Notes: a model not told the origin generated them from the sequence alone. Positions 27,544-37,922 are shown, counted from the stretch's first letter. The stretch is 64,000 bases of DNA from Rhodobacter sp. TJ_12 (GCF_020023995.1 NZ_NRRD01000007.1:62001-126000); one strand, 5' to 3'. Program-made: numbers and translations.

Positions 27544-28497
27544 ATGGCAAGTGCGAAACTTGGCGCCGCGATCGGTGGGTTGATCGTTCTTGGCCTTCTC
27601 GCTGCCGCGCCGGTGCAGGCGCAAGACGGGGGGGCAGGGCCCGCGGGTCGCGCCGGTGGCCTGCCGATGGCCCCCGGGTCCGGCATCGCCCAGCCCGCGC
27701 CCGGTTCGCTGCCTGGCCCGTCGCTGATCGAAAGCCTCAATCGGGCGCTGGATCGTGCCTTGGCCGCGCCACAAGGCGCCCGCGCCGCGCAACCTGCCAT
27801 CAATACGCTGATCGCGCCCTCGGCGCCGCCCAAGCCCGCGCCGGTGGTGGTGGAGCTTTTTACCTCGCAAGGCTGTTCGGCCTGCCCGCCAGCGGATGCG
27901 CTTTTGGCCAAGGTGGCCGAGCGACCCGATGTTGTCGCGCTGTCGCTGCATGTCGATTATTGGGATTATCTGGGCTGGGAAGACCCCTTTGCCCAACCCG
28001 CCTTTACCGCGCGCCAACGCGGCTATGTCCGCGCGGCGGGCGGGCGCACGCTTTACACGCCGCAGGTGATCGTGGGCGGCGCGCAATCGCTGACGGCACC
28101 CGCCGCCGGGGCGCTTGACCGGATGATCGCCGCACAGGCGGCGGCCCCGCCGCAGGTGGCGATGGCGGTCTCGCAAGGGGAAGAGGCGGGCCAGTATGTG
28201 ATTGATCTTGCCCCGGTTGGTCGCCCGCTCAAGCATGAAACCGTGGTGCAGATCGTGCGTTATGTGCCGCAAGCGCAGGTGGAAATTCTGCGTGGCGAGA
28301 ATGCGGGCAAGGTGCTGGATTTCGCCAATGTTGTCACGGCATGGCATGCGGTGGCCGAATGGGATGGACAGGCGCCCTTGCGGCTCAATGCCAAGATCGA
28401 CGGGGGCGAACCGGCGGTGGTGATCGTGCAAGCCGCGCTGCCGGGCAAAGCCGCGCCGTTGCCCGGCCCGATCCTTAGCGCTGCCCGTCTGCGTTGA
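27544..28497 (+). CDS. DUF1223 thioredoxin-like exported protein
   Basis: 317 aa from the ATG at 27544 (GAGG 5 bases upstream). Signal peptide residues 1-28 with likely cleavage at VQA. A Gly/Pro/Ala-rich linker precedes the DUF1223 domain at about 100-317: VVELFTSQGCSACPPADALL carries a CxxC-like pair, then LHVDYWDYLGWEDPFA. The family is distantly thioredoxin-like, and a redox role is only suggested. Its last 23 bases overlap the 3' end of the convergent EamA gene. Confidence 0.85.
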   Translation: MASAKLGAAIGGLIVLGLLAAAPVQAQDGGAGPAGRAGGLPMAPGSGIAQPAPGSLPGPSLIESLNRALDRALAAPQGARAAQPAINTLIAPSAPPKPAPVVVELFTSQGCSACPPADALLAKVAERPDVVALSLHVDYWDYLGWEDPFAQPAFTARQRGYVRAAGGRTLYTPQVIVGGAQSLTAPAAGALDRMIAAQAAAPPQVAMAVSQGEEAGQYVIDLAPVGRPLKHETVVQIVRYVPQAQVEILRGENAGKVLDFANVVTAWHAVAEWDGQAPLRLNAKIDGGEPAVVIVQAALPGKAAPLPGPILSAARLR

Positions 28498-29515
28498 TCT
28501 GCCCGTCTGCTTTCATTTGATCGGCCTTGCGGTCGGCGCGCCGCTCGGCCCGCCAGACCCAAAGCCCGGCCAAAACGATCACGGCAGCCCCCGCCACGGT
28601 GTAAAAATCGGGCAGGTTGTTGAAGAAAATCCACCCCCACAGCGATGATAGCACCAGCCCAAGGTAGCCATAAGGTGCCAGAACGCCCGCAGGGGCATGT
28701 CGAAAGGCGACGATCAGCGCCGCTTGTCCCGCCGCACCAAGCGCGCCCACCGCAAGGAACAGCGGCAGATCGATGGGCGCCACTTCTTGCCAGAAGAAGG
28801 GCAGCGCAAGCGAGGTCAGCACCGTGCCCACCCCCGCCGACCAGATGACCGAGGTGGCGGTGCTGTCATGGCGCACCACGCGGGTCATCAGCGCGCCGCC
28901 TGCATAGGTGAAGGCCGCTGCCAGTGCGAAAAGCGCGGCTGGGTCCATCACGCCCGCGCCGGGGCGCAAGATAATCAGCGCCCCAAGGAACGAGACGAAA
29001 ATCCCCGCCATACGGCGTGGGCCGATTTTCTCGCCCAGAAAGAGCGCCGCGCCCAAGGTGATCAGCACCGGGTTCAGGTCGGTCAGTGCGGCGGCCTCAG
29101 CCAAGCCAATTGAGCGGATCGCCAGAAAGAAAAGCGCCACGGTCGCCATTTGAAACGCACCGCGCAGAAGCTGCAGCCCCGGCTGGCGCGAACGGGCATG
29201 TTGCACGAAACTGCCCCGATAGATCAGCGAAACGAGCGCCAGATTGACCGCGAACCGCGCCCAGATCACCATCGCAGGGGCATAGGTTTGGCCCAGCTTT
29301 TTCGCCGCCACATCCATTAATGTGAAAAAGACAAGCGCTACCAGCAAAAGCCCGATGCCCTTGCCGATCAACGACTTTTCCGGGGCGGGCAGGGGCGGTG
29401 CAGGCATATCGGGGCCTGCAAGATCGGCCGGCGCAAGATCTGTGGGGGCAATGGAACGGGGGGCCGTGTCCGGCCCCCCGTTTGACGTTTGATCCGGGTC
29501 TGGCCCGTTGCTCAC
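28475..29515 (-). CDS. EamA-family exporter (DMT superfamily)
   Basis: 346 aa if it starts at the GTG at 29515, whose GTGA overlaps the tkt stop; an ATG at 29407 is the alternative and would remove the Pro-rich N-terminus. From about residue 60 there are roughly ten membrane segments in two EamA repeats (for example [20 protein letters not shown] and the second half with [19 protein letters not shown]). Family members export metabolites or amino acids; the substrate is not predictable. It probably shares the tkt transcript. Confidence 0.8.
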   Translation of the reverse strand: MSNGPDPDQTSNGGPDTAPRSIAPTDLAPADLAGPDMPAPPLPAPEKSLIGKGIGLLLVALVFFTLMDVAAKKLGQTYAPAMVIWARFAVNLALVSLIYRGSFVQHARSRQPGLQLLRGAFQMATVALFFLAIRSIGLAEAAALTDLNPVLITLGAALFLGEKIGPRRMAGIFVSFLGALIILRPGAGVMDPAALFALAAAFTYAGGALMTRVVRHDSTATSVIWSAGVGTVLTSLALPFFWQEVAPIDLPLFLAVGALGAAGQAALIVAFRHAPAGVLAPYGYLGLVLSSLWGWIFFNNLPDFYTVAGAAVIVLAGLWVWRAERRADRKADQMKADGQINADGQR

Positions 29516-31530
29516 AGCAGGGCTTTCACCTTTTCGGCCACCGCTTCGGCGGTGATGCCAAATTCGCTGTAAAGACGATCCGCCGGGGCGGAGGCGCCAA
29601 AGCCGTCCATACCCACAAAGCCTGCCTTTTTCTCGGACCCGCGCTCGCCCAGAAGCCAACGATCCCACGGTTGACGGATCGCCGCTTCCACCGCCACGCG
29701 CACCGCGCCGGGCGGCAGGATTTTGCGCCGATAGGCTTCGGGCTGGGCCGCGAACAGCTCCATGCAGGGCATCGACACGACACGGGTGCCAATCGCTTCG
29801 CCCTGAAGGATGTCACGCGCTTTGAGCGCGATTTCCACCTCGGACCCCGTCGCCATGAGGATCGCTTGGCGCTTGCCCTCCGCCTCGGCGATCACATAGG
29901 CACCTTGGGCCGACAGGTTTTTCTGGCTATGCGTGGTGCGCAACGTGGGCAGGTTTTGACGGCTGAGCGCCAGAACCGAAGGCGTCTTTTCCGACGACAG
30001 CGCCAATTCCCAAGCTTCTGCCGTTTCGATCACATCCGCCGGGCGGAAGGTCCAAGTGTTGGGCGTCGCGCGGCAGATTGCGAGATGCTCGACCGGTTGG
30101 TGGGTCGGCCCGTCTTCGCCCAAGCCAATGGAGTCATGGGTCATCACATAGACGGTGGGCACCCCCATCAGTGCCGACAGCCGCATTGCGCCGCGCGCAT
30201 AATCGGTGAAGCAGAAGAAGGTGCCGCCATAGGGGCGCACGCCGCCGTGCAGATACATGCCGTTCATCGCCGCCGCCATCGCATGTTCGCGAATGCCATA
30301 GCGCATGTAACGGCCTTTGCGGTTATCGGGCATGAAATCCGAGATATCCGCGCTTTTGGTCAGGTTCGAGCCGGTCAGGTCCGCCGAGCCGCCGATGGTT
30401 TCGGGCACCACCGGGTTGATCGCGCCCAGCACCATTTCGCTGGCTTTGCGGGTCGCGACTTTCGGCGCGGCTTCGGAATTGGCTTTCTTGAAGGCGCGGA
30501 TCGCCGAGGCCAGCTTTTTCGGCACGCCATGCGACATTTGCCGTTCAAACTCGGCCTTTTTGGTGGCCGACAGCGCCTCAAGACGGGTGGTCCATTCGGC
30601 ATGATCGGCAGCGCCCTTGGCCCCAATCGCTTCCCACTCCGCTTTCACATCGGCGGGAATTTCGAACGGCCCGTGGTTCCAGCCATACACCTCGCGGGTG
30701 GCGGCGATTTCCTCGGCCCCCAGCGGCGCACCGTGCACGGCATAGCTGTCGGCCTTGTTGGGCGAGCCAAAACCGATCAGGGTTTTGCAATCGACCAGAA
30801 CCGGGCCTTTGGCCTTTTTCGCAGCCGTCAGCGCACGGTCGATATCTTCGGGGTCATGGCCATCGCAGCTCAGCACTTCCCAGCCCGAGGCGGCAAAGCG
30901 CGCGCGTTGATCGGTTTTGTCCGACACGGTGACGCGGCCATCAATGGTAATATTGTTGTTGTCCCAAAGCACGATCAGGTTGTCGAGCTCTTGCTTGCCC
31001 GCCAGACCAATCGCCTCTTGGCTGATGCCTTCCATCAAACAGCCATCGCCCGCGATCACCCAAATCTTGTGATCGACGACGCTTTTGCCAAAACGCGCCT
31101 TCATCGATTTTTCGGCAATCGCCATGCCGACGGCGGTGGAAATGCCTTGGCCCAGCGGCCCGGTGGTGGTTTCGACGCCCTCAAGATGGCCATATTCCGG
31201 GTGGCCCGCCATCCGCGCGCCCCATTGGCGGAAGTTCTTCACTTCGTCCAGCGTGGCCTGTTCATACCCGGTCAGATACAGCAGCGCGTAAAGCAGCATC
31301 GAGCCGTGGCCGGCCGACAGAATGAACCGGTCGCGATCCGCCCAATTGGGGGCTTTCGCGTCGAATTTCAGATGGTTGCGATACAGCACCGTGGCGACAT
31401 CGGCCATGCCCATCGGCATGCCGGGGTGGCCGGAATTGGCCGCTTGCACAGCATCAATCGCCAATACGCGGATTGCGGTGGCAAGCTTCCAATGGTCGGG
31501 GTGAGCGGCACGCAGCGCGGCGATATCCAT
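29512..31530 (-). CDS. tkt: Transketolase
   Basis: 672 aa. It moves two-carbon ketol units between sugar phosphates in the pentose phosphate pathway (and the Calvin cycle where present), using thiamine diphosphate. The ThDP/Mg motif [13 protein letters not shown] lies near residue 155, [15 protein letters not shown] near 65, and the pyrimidine domain has [14 protein letters not shown] and [22 protein letters not shown] precedes the ATG at 31530. No Calvin-cycle genes lie nearby. The stop overlaps the GTG of the EamA gene. Confidence 0.96.
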   Translation of the reverse strand: MDIAALRAAHPDHWKLATAIRVLAIDAVQAANSGHPGMPMGMADVATVLYRNHLKFDAKAPNWADRDRFILSAGHGSMLLYALLYLTGYEQATLDEVKNFRQWGARMAGHPEYGHLEGVETTTGPLGQGISTAVGMAIAEKSMKARFGKSVVDHKIWVIAGDGCLMEGISQEAIGLAGKQELDNLIVLWDNNNITIDGRVTVSDKTDQRARFAASGWEVLSCDGHDPEDIDRALTAAKKAKGPVLVDCKTLIGFGSPNKADSYAVHGAPLGAEEIAATREVYGWNHGPFEIPADVKAEWEAIGAKGAADHAEWTTRLEALSATKKAEFERQMSHGVPKKLASAIRAFKKANSEAAPKVATRKASEMVLGAINPVVPETIGGSADLTGSNLTKSADISDFMPDNRKGRYMRYGIREHAMAAAMNGMYLHGGVRPYGGTFFCFTDYARGAMRLSALMGVPTVYVMTHDSIGLGEDGPTHQPVEHLAICRATPNTWTFRPADVIETAEAWELALSSEKTPSVLALSRQNLPTLRTTHSQKNLSAQGAYVIAEAEGKRQAILMATGSEVEIALKARDILQGEAIGTRVVSMPCMELFAAQPEAYRRKILPPGAVRVAVEAAIRQPWDRWLLGERGSEKKAGFVGMDGFGASAPADRLYSEFGITAEAVAEKVKALL

Positions 31531-31781
31531 GAGGGGCGTCCTTTTTGTGGAACGGAAGGTCGGCCTCCGTGATAGCAGGGATCGGGGCAAGATCAAGCGC
31601 GCCCCCCAAGTGCTTGAAGCAAAAGGTTGGGACAAGATTGTCGCAGCGGCTAGACTGGCCTTGAAGGCCCGCGCGCGCGCGATTCGCCGCGCCTGCAATG
31701 TGGGGTTGCACAGGGACGCCCGCCCGTGACAGGAAGATACAGGTGTCCGTGACGGGTAGAGGACGAGACGCGAGGCAGAGA

Positions 31782-32384
31782 ATGACCGAACTGGCAGAAT
31801 ATGAGCGCCGCATCTCTTATGCGCTCGAGCGGATTGGGCGCGGGGTGGATGTATTGTCCGAGCGCCGTGCCGCTGTGGCCGAGCCGGTGGTGGAGCCGCC
31901 GCCCGAACCGGTGGTGATCGAAGATACCGCGCGGATCGAGGCGCTGGAGGCCGAACTGGCGGTCGAACGCACGGCTTTGGCCGCCGAAAAGGCCGCGCTT
32001 GAGGCCGAACGCGCCGCCAATACGCAATTGACCGAGCGGGTGCGCGCGATCCGCGAAAAACAGGAAACCACGCTGGCCGCGCTGGAGCGGCGCTTGGCGC
32101 AGGCGACCAAGGCGCTTGAAGCGGTGCAATCCGAAGCGAACCGGCTCAAACGCGCCAATGGCGAATTGATCGAGGTGAACCGCGCCGTGGTCGAGGCCGG
32201 TGGTCAGGCCAACGGGCAATTGGTCAATCGGGCGATGCAGGCGGAATTGGAAGCCTTGCGCGCCGCCCGGGCGTGGGAAATGGCGGAATTGGCCGAGATA
32301 CTGGCAGGGCTGGAGCCGATCGTTTCGGCGCATGCCAAGGCGCCTGCGCGTGGCGCGGCGCAAGAGGGGGCCGAGCATGGCTGA
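31782..32384 (+). CDS. Coiled-coil protein upstream of zapA
   Basis: 200 aa from the ATG at 31782. Residues 20-55 are Pro/Glu-rich; residues 58-175 are a continuous heptad-like coiled coil ([40 protein letters not shown]). No catalytic motif. The stop overlaps the zapA start by 8 bases, so the two are translationally coupled, which suggests a shared role around the Z-ring. This is inference from context; genes of this kind commonly precede zapA in Rhodobacteraceae. Confidence 0.75.
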   Translation: MTELAEYERRISYALERIGRGVDVLSERRAAVAEPVVEPPPEPVVIEDTARIEALEAELAVERTALAAEKAALEAERAANTQLTERVRAIREKQETTLAALERRLAQATKALEAVQSEANRLKRANGELIEVNRAVVEAGGQANGQLVNRAMQAELEALRAARAWEMAELAEILAGLEPIVSAHAKAPARGAAQEGAEHG

Positions 32385-32763
32385 CTTGCGTATTGTCATC
32401 GGTGGACGTGATTTCGAAGTCTCTTGCCAAGAAGGCGAAGAGCATTTTTTGCAAGCGGCGGCTGCGATGCTGGATGCCGAAGCCTCTGTCTTGACGGGGC
32501 AGATGGGGCGCATTCCTGAAAACCGGATGCTGCTGATGGCCGGGTTGATGCTGGCTGATAAGGCCGCGGGCACCGAGGATACGATGCGCCAGTTGCGCGA
32601 ACGTATCGCAGAATTGGAGGCCGCGCTGGCCGAGGCCAAGGCGCATCCGCAGCGCGTTGAAGTGCCGGTGATCCCTGCCACGGTCACCGATACATTGGCC
32701 GAGATTGCCGCCCGTGCCGAGGCGATGGCCGACAAGGTCGAAGACGTGGCGGCGCCGGAATAA
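32377..32763 (+). CDS. zapA: Cell division protein ZapA
   Basis: 128 aa. ZapA bundles FtsZ at mid-cell. The N-terminal beta part (LRIVIGGRDFEVSCQEGEE) and the following long helix (MLMAGLMLADK region through ELEAALAEAK) fit ZapA; the C-terminus is longer than in E. coli. GAGGGGG precedes the ATG at 32377. It ends 7 bases before the stop of the convergent uvrD gene, so there is no room for the 6S RNA found behind zapA in some other bacteria. Confidence 0.9.
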   Translation: MADLRIVIGGRDFEVSCQEGEEHFLQAAAAMLDAEASVLTGQMGRIPENRMLLMAGLMLADKAAGTEDTMRQLRERIAELEAALAEAKAHPQRVEVPVIPATVTDTLAEIAARAEAMADKVEDVAAPE

Positions 32764-32770
32764 GCGGGGC

Positions 32771-35128
32771 TTAAAACGGCACGTCGCCCGCCTTGTCCGC
32801 CGGTTGCAGGAAACCGGCCTTGACGTGTTTCGCGCCCGCTTTTTCAAACTCGACCTGTGCCGTATCGCCCTCTAGGTCGATCACCGCGCCATAGCCGAAT
32901 TTGACGTGGAACACCCGATCCCCCACGCCAAAGGCCACCGCATCGACGGTTGTCACCGTGCGCGCCTTGGGTTTGGGCGCGCCCGTGGCGCGGCTTTCCA
33001 TCCGCTTCCAGCCCGGCGAGTTATAAACATCGGCCCGCGCGGCGCGGCTTTCCAAATTGCCAAAGCCCGTGACCTGCGCTGCCGCCCCCGCGCCGCCCCC
33101 ATAAAGGCCGGGCGGGGTGAGCACCTCCACATGGCGCGCGGGCAATTCATCAATGAAGCGCGAGGGGAGCTGGCTTTGCCATTGCCCATAGACGCGGCGG
33201 TTGCCCGCGAAAGAAATGGTGCAAATCTCTTCCGCGCGGGTGATGCCGACATAGGCCAGCCGCCGTTCTTCCTCTAGCGCGCGTCGTCCGCTTTCATCCA
33301 AAGCGCGCTGGCTCGGAAACAGCCCCTCTTCCCAGCCAGGCAGGAAGACGGCGGGAAATTCCAAGCCCTTGGCGGCATGAAGCGTCATGATCGAGACTTT
33401 GTCTTCGGATTCAGACTTATCATTGTCCATGATCAGCGCGACATGTTCGAGAAACCCTTGCAGGTTTTCAAACTGTTCCAGTGCTTTGACGAGTTCCTTG
33501 AGGTTTTCAAGCCGCCCGGGTGCTTCGGGCGTTTTGTCATTGAGCCACATCTCGGTGTAGCCCGATTCCTCCAAGATTGTTTCGGCCAGACGCACATGAT
33601 CGGCGCCGTCCAGCACCGCCGCATGCCAGCGCCCGACGCCCTCGATGAAGTTGCGCAAGCCGCCCGCCGCTTTGCCGCCAAGCGCGCCCTGCTGCAACAC
33701 GGCCTTCGCCCCCATCACAAGGCCCGATTGCGCCGTGCGCGCCTCTGTCTGGATTTTCGCCTGCGCCTTGTCGCCCAAACCGCGCTTGGGCACATTCACC
33801 ACCCGCTCAAACGCAAGATCGTCGTCGGGCGAAACGGCGAGCCGGAAATAGGCCATCGCATCGCGAATTTCTTGGCGCTCGTAAAAGCGTGGGCCGCCGA
33901 TCACGCGATAGGGCAGGCCGATGGTCAAAAAGCGGTCCTCAAAGGCGCGCATCTGATGGCTGGCGCGGACCAAAATCGCCTGACCATTCAGCGGCACAGG
34001 GTCATGCCCGCGCGTGCCACGCGACAGCGCCTCAATCTCTTCGCCGATCCAGCGCGCCTCTTCCTCGCCATCCCAATGGCCAATCAGCCGGACCTTTTCG
34101 CCGCCCTGCTCCGCGGTCCAAAGCTCTTTGCCCAAACGGTCGCTATTGGCCGCAATCAGCCCCGAAGCGGCGGCAAGAATATGTTCGGTGGAGCGGTAGT
34201 TTTGTTCCAACCGCACCACGACCGCGCCCGGAAAATCCTTTTCAAACCGCAAGATATTGCCCACTTCGGCGCCGCGCCAGCCGTAGATCGACTGGTCATC
34301 ATCGCCCACACAGCAGACATTGCGGTGCCCCTGCGCCAAAAGCCGCAACCACAAATATTGCGCGGTATTGGTGTCTTGGTATTCGTCGACAAGGATGTAT
34401 TTGAACCAGCGTTGATATTGCGCAAGCAGATCTTCGTGACGCTGGAAGATCGTCACCATATGCAAGAGCAAATCGCCAAAATCGACCGCGTTGAGCGTTT
34501 TCAGCCGCTCTTGATAGGCGGCATAAAGCTCGCTGCCACGGTTGTTGAAATGCGCCGTTTCCGCGCCGCGCACCCGTTCAGGCGTCAGCGCGCGGTTTTT
34601 CCAACTGTCGATCAGCCCGGCCAACTGCCGCGCGGGCCAGCGCTTTTCATCCATATTGGCGGCGATGATCAACTGCTTGAGCAGGCGGATCTGGTCATCG
34701 GTATCCAAAATGGTGAAGTTCGACTTCAGCCCCACAAGCTCTGCATGGCGGCGCAAGAGCTTTACGCAAACCGCGTGAAAGGTGCCAAGCCACGGCATCC
34801 CCTCAAGCGTTTGGCCCAAAAGCCGCCCCACACGCTCTTTCATCTCGCGCGCGGCCTTATTGGTGAAGGTCACGGCCAGAATTTCATTGGGGCGCGCGCG
34901 GCCTGAATGGATCAGATGCGCGATCCGCGTGGTGAGCGCCTTGGTTTTGCCGGTGCCGGCGCCTGCCAGCATCAGCACCGGGCCATCCATCGCCTCGACC
35001 GCGCGGCGCTGCTCGGGGTTGAGCCCGCCAAGATAATCGGGCACCGCCACAGCCGCGCGCGCGCCCATCATGGCGCGCTGCGACAGGCTCAGGTCGCTGA
35101 AATCGTCGTCATCATCCAGAATACTCAT
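32771..35128 (-). CDS. uvrD: ATP-dependent DNA helicase UvrD/PcrA
   Basis: 785 aa, superfamily 1A 3'-5' helicase in nucleotide excision and mismatch repair. Walker A AGAGTGKTKALTTRI is at about 56-70, Walker B LVDEYQDTN near 246, then GDDDQSIYGWRGA (motif III), VRLEQNYRS (motif IV) and TLHAAKGLEFPAVFLPG (motif V). The C-terminus (GDRVFHVKFGYGAVIDLEGD...) is the Tudor-like RNA-polymerase-binding domain of PcrA/UvrD. Monocistronic, with the folE2 terminator upstream. Confidence 0.95.
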   Translation of the reverse strand: MSILDDDDDFSDLSLSQRAMMGARAAVAVPDYLGGLNPEQRRAVEAMDGPVLMLAGAGTGKTKALTTRIAHLIHSGRARPNEILAVTFTNKAAREMKERVGRLLGQTLEGMPWLGTFHAVCVKLLRRHAELVGLKSNFTILDTDDQIRLLKQLIIAANMDEKRWPARQLAGLIDSWKNRALTPERVRGAETAHFNNRGSELYAAYQERLKTLNAVDFGDLLLHMVTIFQRHEDLLAQYQRWFKYILVDEYQDTNTAQYLWLRLLAQGHRNVCCVGDDDQSIYGWRGAEVGNILRFEKDFPGAVVVRLEQNYRSTEHILAAASGLIAANSDRLGKELWTAEQGGEKVRLIGHWDGEEEARWIGEEIEALSRGTRGHDPVPLNGQAILVRASHQMRAFEDRFLTIGLPYRVIGGPRFYERQEIRDAMAYFRLAVSPDDDLAFERVVNVPKRGLGDKAQAKIQTEARTAQSGLVMGAKAVLQQGALGGKAAGGLRNFIEGVGRWHAAVLDGADHVRLAETILEESGYTEMWLNDKTPEAPGRLENLKELVKALEQFENLQGFLEHVALIMDNDKSESEDKVSIMTLHAAKGLEFPAVFLPGWEEGLFPSQRALDESGRRALEEERRLAYVGITRAEEICTISFAGNRRVYGQWQSQLPSRFIDELPARHVEVLTPPGLYGGGAGAAAQVTGFGNLESRAARADVYNSPGWKRMESRATGAPKPKARTVTTVDAVAFGVGDRVFHVKFGYGAVIDLEGDTAQVEFEKAGAKHVKAGFLQPADKAGDVPF

Positions 35129-35200
35129 GCCCGCACTTTATCTTGCGGTTCAGCCAAGGGAAAGGCCCATGTTCTGTATCTGTTCTTGTTTTTGCGAGGT

Positions 35201-35229
35201 AAAAAGAAGGGGGCCTGTCTGCCCCCTTT
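35201..35229 (-). terminator. Probable folE2 terminator
   Basis: AGGGGGC (35208-35214) / GCCCCCT (35221-35227) with a 6-base loop, then TTCTTTTT on the minus strand, between folE2 and uvrD. Confidence 0.8.
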
Positions 35230-35250
35230 GAACGCTTTGGCGCCAATTCA

Positions 35251-35324
35251 CCCCCGAGGATATTTGCGCAAAGCCGAAGCGGCAACATGGCCTTGCCTTC
35301 GACTTTGTCGAAATATCCCGGGGG
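35251..35324. repeat. Palindromic intergenic element (REP-like)
   Basis: CCCCCGAGGATATTT (35251-35265) and AAATATCCCGGGGG (35311-35324) are complementary except at one position and could close a 74-nt hairpin. Similar GATATTT/AAATATC-GC sequences occur downstream of genes in Rhodobacter relatives as far as I recall. It lies just past the folE2 stop. No second copy was noticed in this window. Confidence 0.5.
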
Positions 35325-35344
35325 GCAGCGCCCCCCAGACCCGG

Positions 35345-36436
35345 TTAGCCGCGATGAATGAGCGTTGCAAACATCTGCGGATCAAGGCTCGTTTGCGCGA
35401 AGGTCGGGCCTTCGGTCAACAGCGCCACCGCATCATGGCTGTGCAGGCTTTCTTGGTGGCTGGCAATCACGCGAAAATCGCCCACGCGCGGCTCTGCCAT
35501 CAACCCGGCGGCAAAGGCGCGCACCGCATCTTCGACAAAGATCGGGTTCGCGGCATTGAGTTCGGCAAAAGCCTGCTCGTCTTCGCGCTTTACCATCACC
35601 TGCGTTTCGGTGGGCACATTGGCCCGCGCCAATTCGATCAGGTCTTCAAACCACAAGGTTTGGCCCGGTTCCACCACCGCCGAGATACGCGCGACCGAGC
35701 GTTGCGAATGCGGCGTGGCCATGCGGCCCCGGCGGATGCGTGCATCTTCACTTAGTTCGAGCGAGCAGGGGCAGGTCGAGGAATAGACGAAATCCAGATG
35801 CACGATTTTGGTGCGCACGCCCGCGCTTTCCACCAGTTCCAGCGCGATGTCGTAATATTGCCAGCCGCTCAGGCCTGAGCGCAGGCTTTCCACCTGAAGC
35901 GGCAGCGAAAAGCGCATCATCAGCCGGGCGTCGAAGCTTTCAAGGTTTTCGACATAATCATCCAGCGCCGCCGCCATCACCTCGAACGAGAACTCACGTT
36001 CCGAATGGGCATAGAAGCTGCGCAGGATGCGCGACATGTTGATGCCCTTCTTCTCGGCCTCAAGGCTGACCGAGCCCGTGACCGAGGTTTCCAGCACCAC
36101 TTCGCCGCCGTCCCGAAGCTTGTATTTGATCGGCAGGCGGAAGTTGGAAATGCCCACATGTTCGATGCGCGCCTTGGCGCCAACGATCAGCGAGGAGGGG
36201 CCGTTTTGCAGATCGGGCATTGCCGCCTTATAGGCCGCATCGGGGCGAAAATCGGCATCATAGTCGCGCGCCAGATCGGGGTAGCTGTCGGGCGCGCCGG
36301 GCAAAAGCCGCGCAATCGCCGGATCCAGCGCGGTGATTTCCGCCGGATGGGCCTCTGCCGCCCAAAGGCGCAAAGTTTCGAGCGCGGCTTGCGCCTCGTC
36401 GGTGTCGGGGGTTCCGATGCGTCCTTGGATGTTCAT
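35345..36436 (-). CDS. folE2: GTP cyclohydrolase I type 2
   Basis: 363 aa from the ATG at 36436. It converts GTP to 7,8-dihydroneopterin triphosphate, the first step to folate (and queuosine). The type 2 metal-site region STCPCSLELSEDARIRRG and the SFEVMAAALDDYVENLESFDARL segment identify FolE2. Unlike the zinc enzyme FolE it can use other metals, and in many bacteria it is induced by zinc shortage; no clear Zur box was seen here. AATAAT on the minus strand about 80 bases upstream could be its -10. Its own terminator lies downstream. Confidence 0.93.
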   Translation of the reverse strand: MNIQGRIGTPDTDEAQAALETLRLWAAEAHPAEITALDPAIARLLPGAPDSYPDLARDYDADFRPDAAYKAAMPDLQNGPSSLIVGAKARIEHVGISNFRLPIKYKLRDGGEVVLETSVTGSVSLEAEKKGINMSRILRSFYAHSEREFSFEVMAAALDDYVENLESFDARLMMRFSLPLQVESLRSGLSGWQYYDIALELVESAGVRTKIVHLDFVYSSTCPCSLELSEDARIRRGRMATPHSQRSVARISAVVEPGQTLWFEDLIELARANVPTETQVMVKREDEQAFAELNAANPIFVEDAVRAFAAGLMAEPRVGDFRVIASHQESLHSHDAVALLTEGPTFAQTSLDPQMFATLIHRG

Positions 36437-36746
36437 GGCCTCTCCCTCTCGCCCAGTGGCGCATGGTTTCGATATGGGAGTGAGACGGGGAATGTCCAAG
36501 AAAAGTTGCAGCCGAAACGACATTATTGCCCGAAATTGCGGCGTTGGTTGAAAAAACCTAATTCTTCAGATCCCGCGCCTTTGCATTCAGGACGTCTTTG
36601 CGCCCTTTATGGGGGCTCACGCCACCCCCGTTCCCGATCCAACCTCAACGGAAACGGCGCCGAAGGGCCAAGGGCGTCAGGCCGTGCAGGCGTGCGGGCA
36701 AGGGAACAGCCCCTTGCCCGGTTTTAAGGGAGATCGCGCCGCAGGC
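36437..36746. other. 310-base gene-free region between folE2 and metZ
   Basis: It contains the folE2 promoter region (minus strand) and the 3' flank of metZ. On the plus strand an ATG at 36492 opens a 19-codon frame (MSKKSCSRNDIIARNCGVG) ending just before a GGTT/AACC hairpin, and a strong plus-strand terminator lies at 36695-36725 with no gene upstream on that strand. No larger reading frame looks coding. Confidence 0.6.
36695..36725 (+). terminator. Strong plus-strand terminator without an annotated gene
   Basis: CGGGCAAGGG (36695-36704), loop AACAGC, CCCTTGCCCG (36711-36720), then GTTTTAA. The nearest genes on both sides are on the minus strand, so it may end an unannotated transcript or protect metZ from antisense reading. 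Confidence 0.7.
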
Positions 36747-37922
36747 TCAGGCAGCGTCAAGCGCGCCTATCACATCGGCCAGCAAATCGGCGGTATCCTC
36801 TATGCCGAAGGAAATGCGCACCAGCCCCGGCGTGATGCCAATGGTGCTGCGTTCCTCTTCGGACAGGTTTTTATGTGTTGTCGTAGCCGGATGGGTGGCA
36901 ATCGATTTCGCATCGCCGAGGTTGTTGGAAATGGACACGATCTCAAGCGCATTGAGGAACCGGAAGGCCGCGTCCTTACCGCCCGCCATATCGAGCGCCA
37001 GCATCGTGCCGCCCGCGCCCATTTGTGCCATGGCAAGCGCATGTTGCGGGTGGCTGGGCAGGCCCGGATAGACGCAGCGCGCAAGTTTGGCATGCCCCTG
37101 CGCCGCTTCGGCCACGGCCGCCGCGCTGGCGGCTTGCGCGCGCACGCGCAGATCAAGCGTTTGCAGCCCCGACAGCAGCATCCAGGCATGGAACGGGCTC
37201 ATCGCGCCGCCGGTATGTTTGACATAGGTTTCGAGCGGGCCGCGAATGAACTCCTGCGTGCCACAAACCACGCCGCCCAGCACGCGCCCGCCGCCATCAA
37301 TATGCTTGGTGGCTGAATAGACGACGACATCGGCGCCCAGCTCCACCGCGCGCGAATAGATCGGCGAGGCAAAGGCATTGTCGATCACCACAAGCGCACC
37401 GACGGCATGGGCGATTTCGGCCACGCCTTTAATGTCGATCACCTCCAGCCCGGGGTTGGAGACGCTTTCAAAGAAACAAATCTTGGTGGTGGCGCGCACG
37501 GCGGCGCGCCAGTTTTCCAGATCGGCGCCATCGATGATCGTGACCTCGACGCCAAAGCCCGCCAGCACCTTCAGCACATGCAGGCATGACCCAAACATTT
37601 GCCGCGCGGCCACCACATGGTCGCCCGCCTTGAGCGTGCACATCAGCGCGCCATTGATCGCCGCCATGCCAGAGGCACAGGCAAAGGCATCCTCGGTCCC
37701 CTCAATCGCAGCCATGCGGTCTTCGAACATCCGCGTCGTCGGGTTGCCGTAACGGGCATAGATGAATTCATCCTCCCCCGCCTCGATAAAGCGCGCCTCG
37801 GCGGCCTCGGCCGAAGGGTAGATAAACCCTTGGGTCAAGAACATGGCCTCGGCCATCTCGCCATACTGGCTGCGGCGAATGCCCTCATGCACCAGTTTCG
37901 TGCGAATCTTGCGGTCGGCCAT
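36747..37922 (-). CDS. metZ: O-succinylhomoserine sulfhydrylase
   Basis: 391 aa, Cys/Met-metabolism PLP enzyme; makes homocysteine from O-succinyl- (or O-acetyl-) homoserine and sulfide. PLP lysine is Lys206 in SATKHIDGGGRVLGG, and YARYGNPTTRMFEDRMAAIEG is at about 55-75. Two ATGs at 37925 and 37922 share AGGAGA; the second has the better spacing. A GGCGG/CCGCC hairpin lies directly before the ribosome-binding site. I looked for a SAM-II riboswitch in the leader and did not find one. MetZ versus other family members is judged from the overall sequence. Confidence 0.88.
   Translation of the reverse strand: MADRKIRTKLVHEGIRRSQYGEMAEAMFLTQGFIYPSAEAAEARFIEAGEDEFIYARYGNPTTRMFEDRMAAIEGTEDAFACASGMAAINGALMCTLKAGDHVVAARQMFGSCLHVLKVLAGFGVEVTIIDGADLENWRAAVRATTKICFFESVSNPGLEVIDIKGVAEIAHAVGALVVIDNAFASPIYSRAVELGADVVVYSATKHIDGGGRVLGGVVCGTQEFIRGPLETYVKHTGGAMSPFHAWMLLSGLQTLDLRVRAQAASAAAVAEAAQGHAKLARCVYPGLPSHPQHALAMAQMGAGGTMLALDMAGGKDAAFRFLNALEIVSISNNLGDAKSIATHPATTTHKNLSEEERSTIGITPGLVRISFGIEDTADLLADVIGALDAA

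Noticed and set aside
32764-32770. 6S RNA gene behind zapA
   Set aside because: Only 7 bases separate the zapA stop from the convergent uvrD stop.
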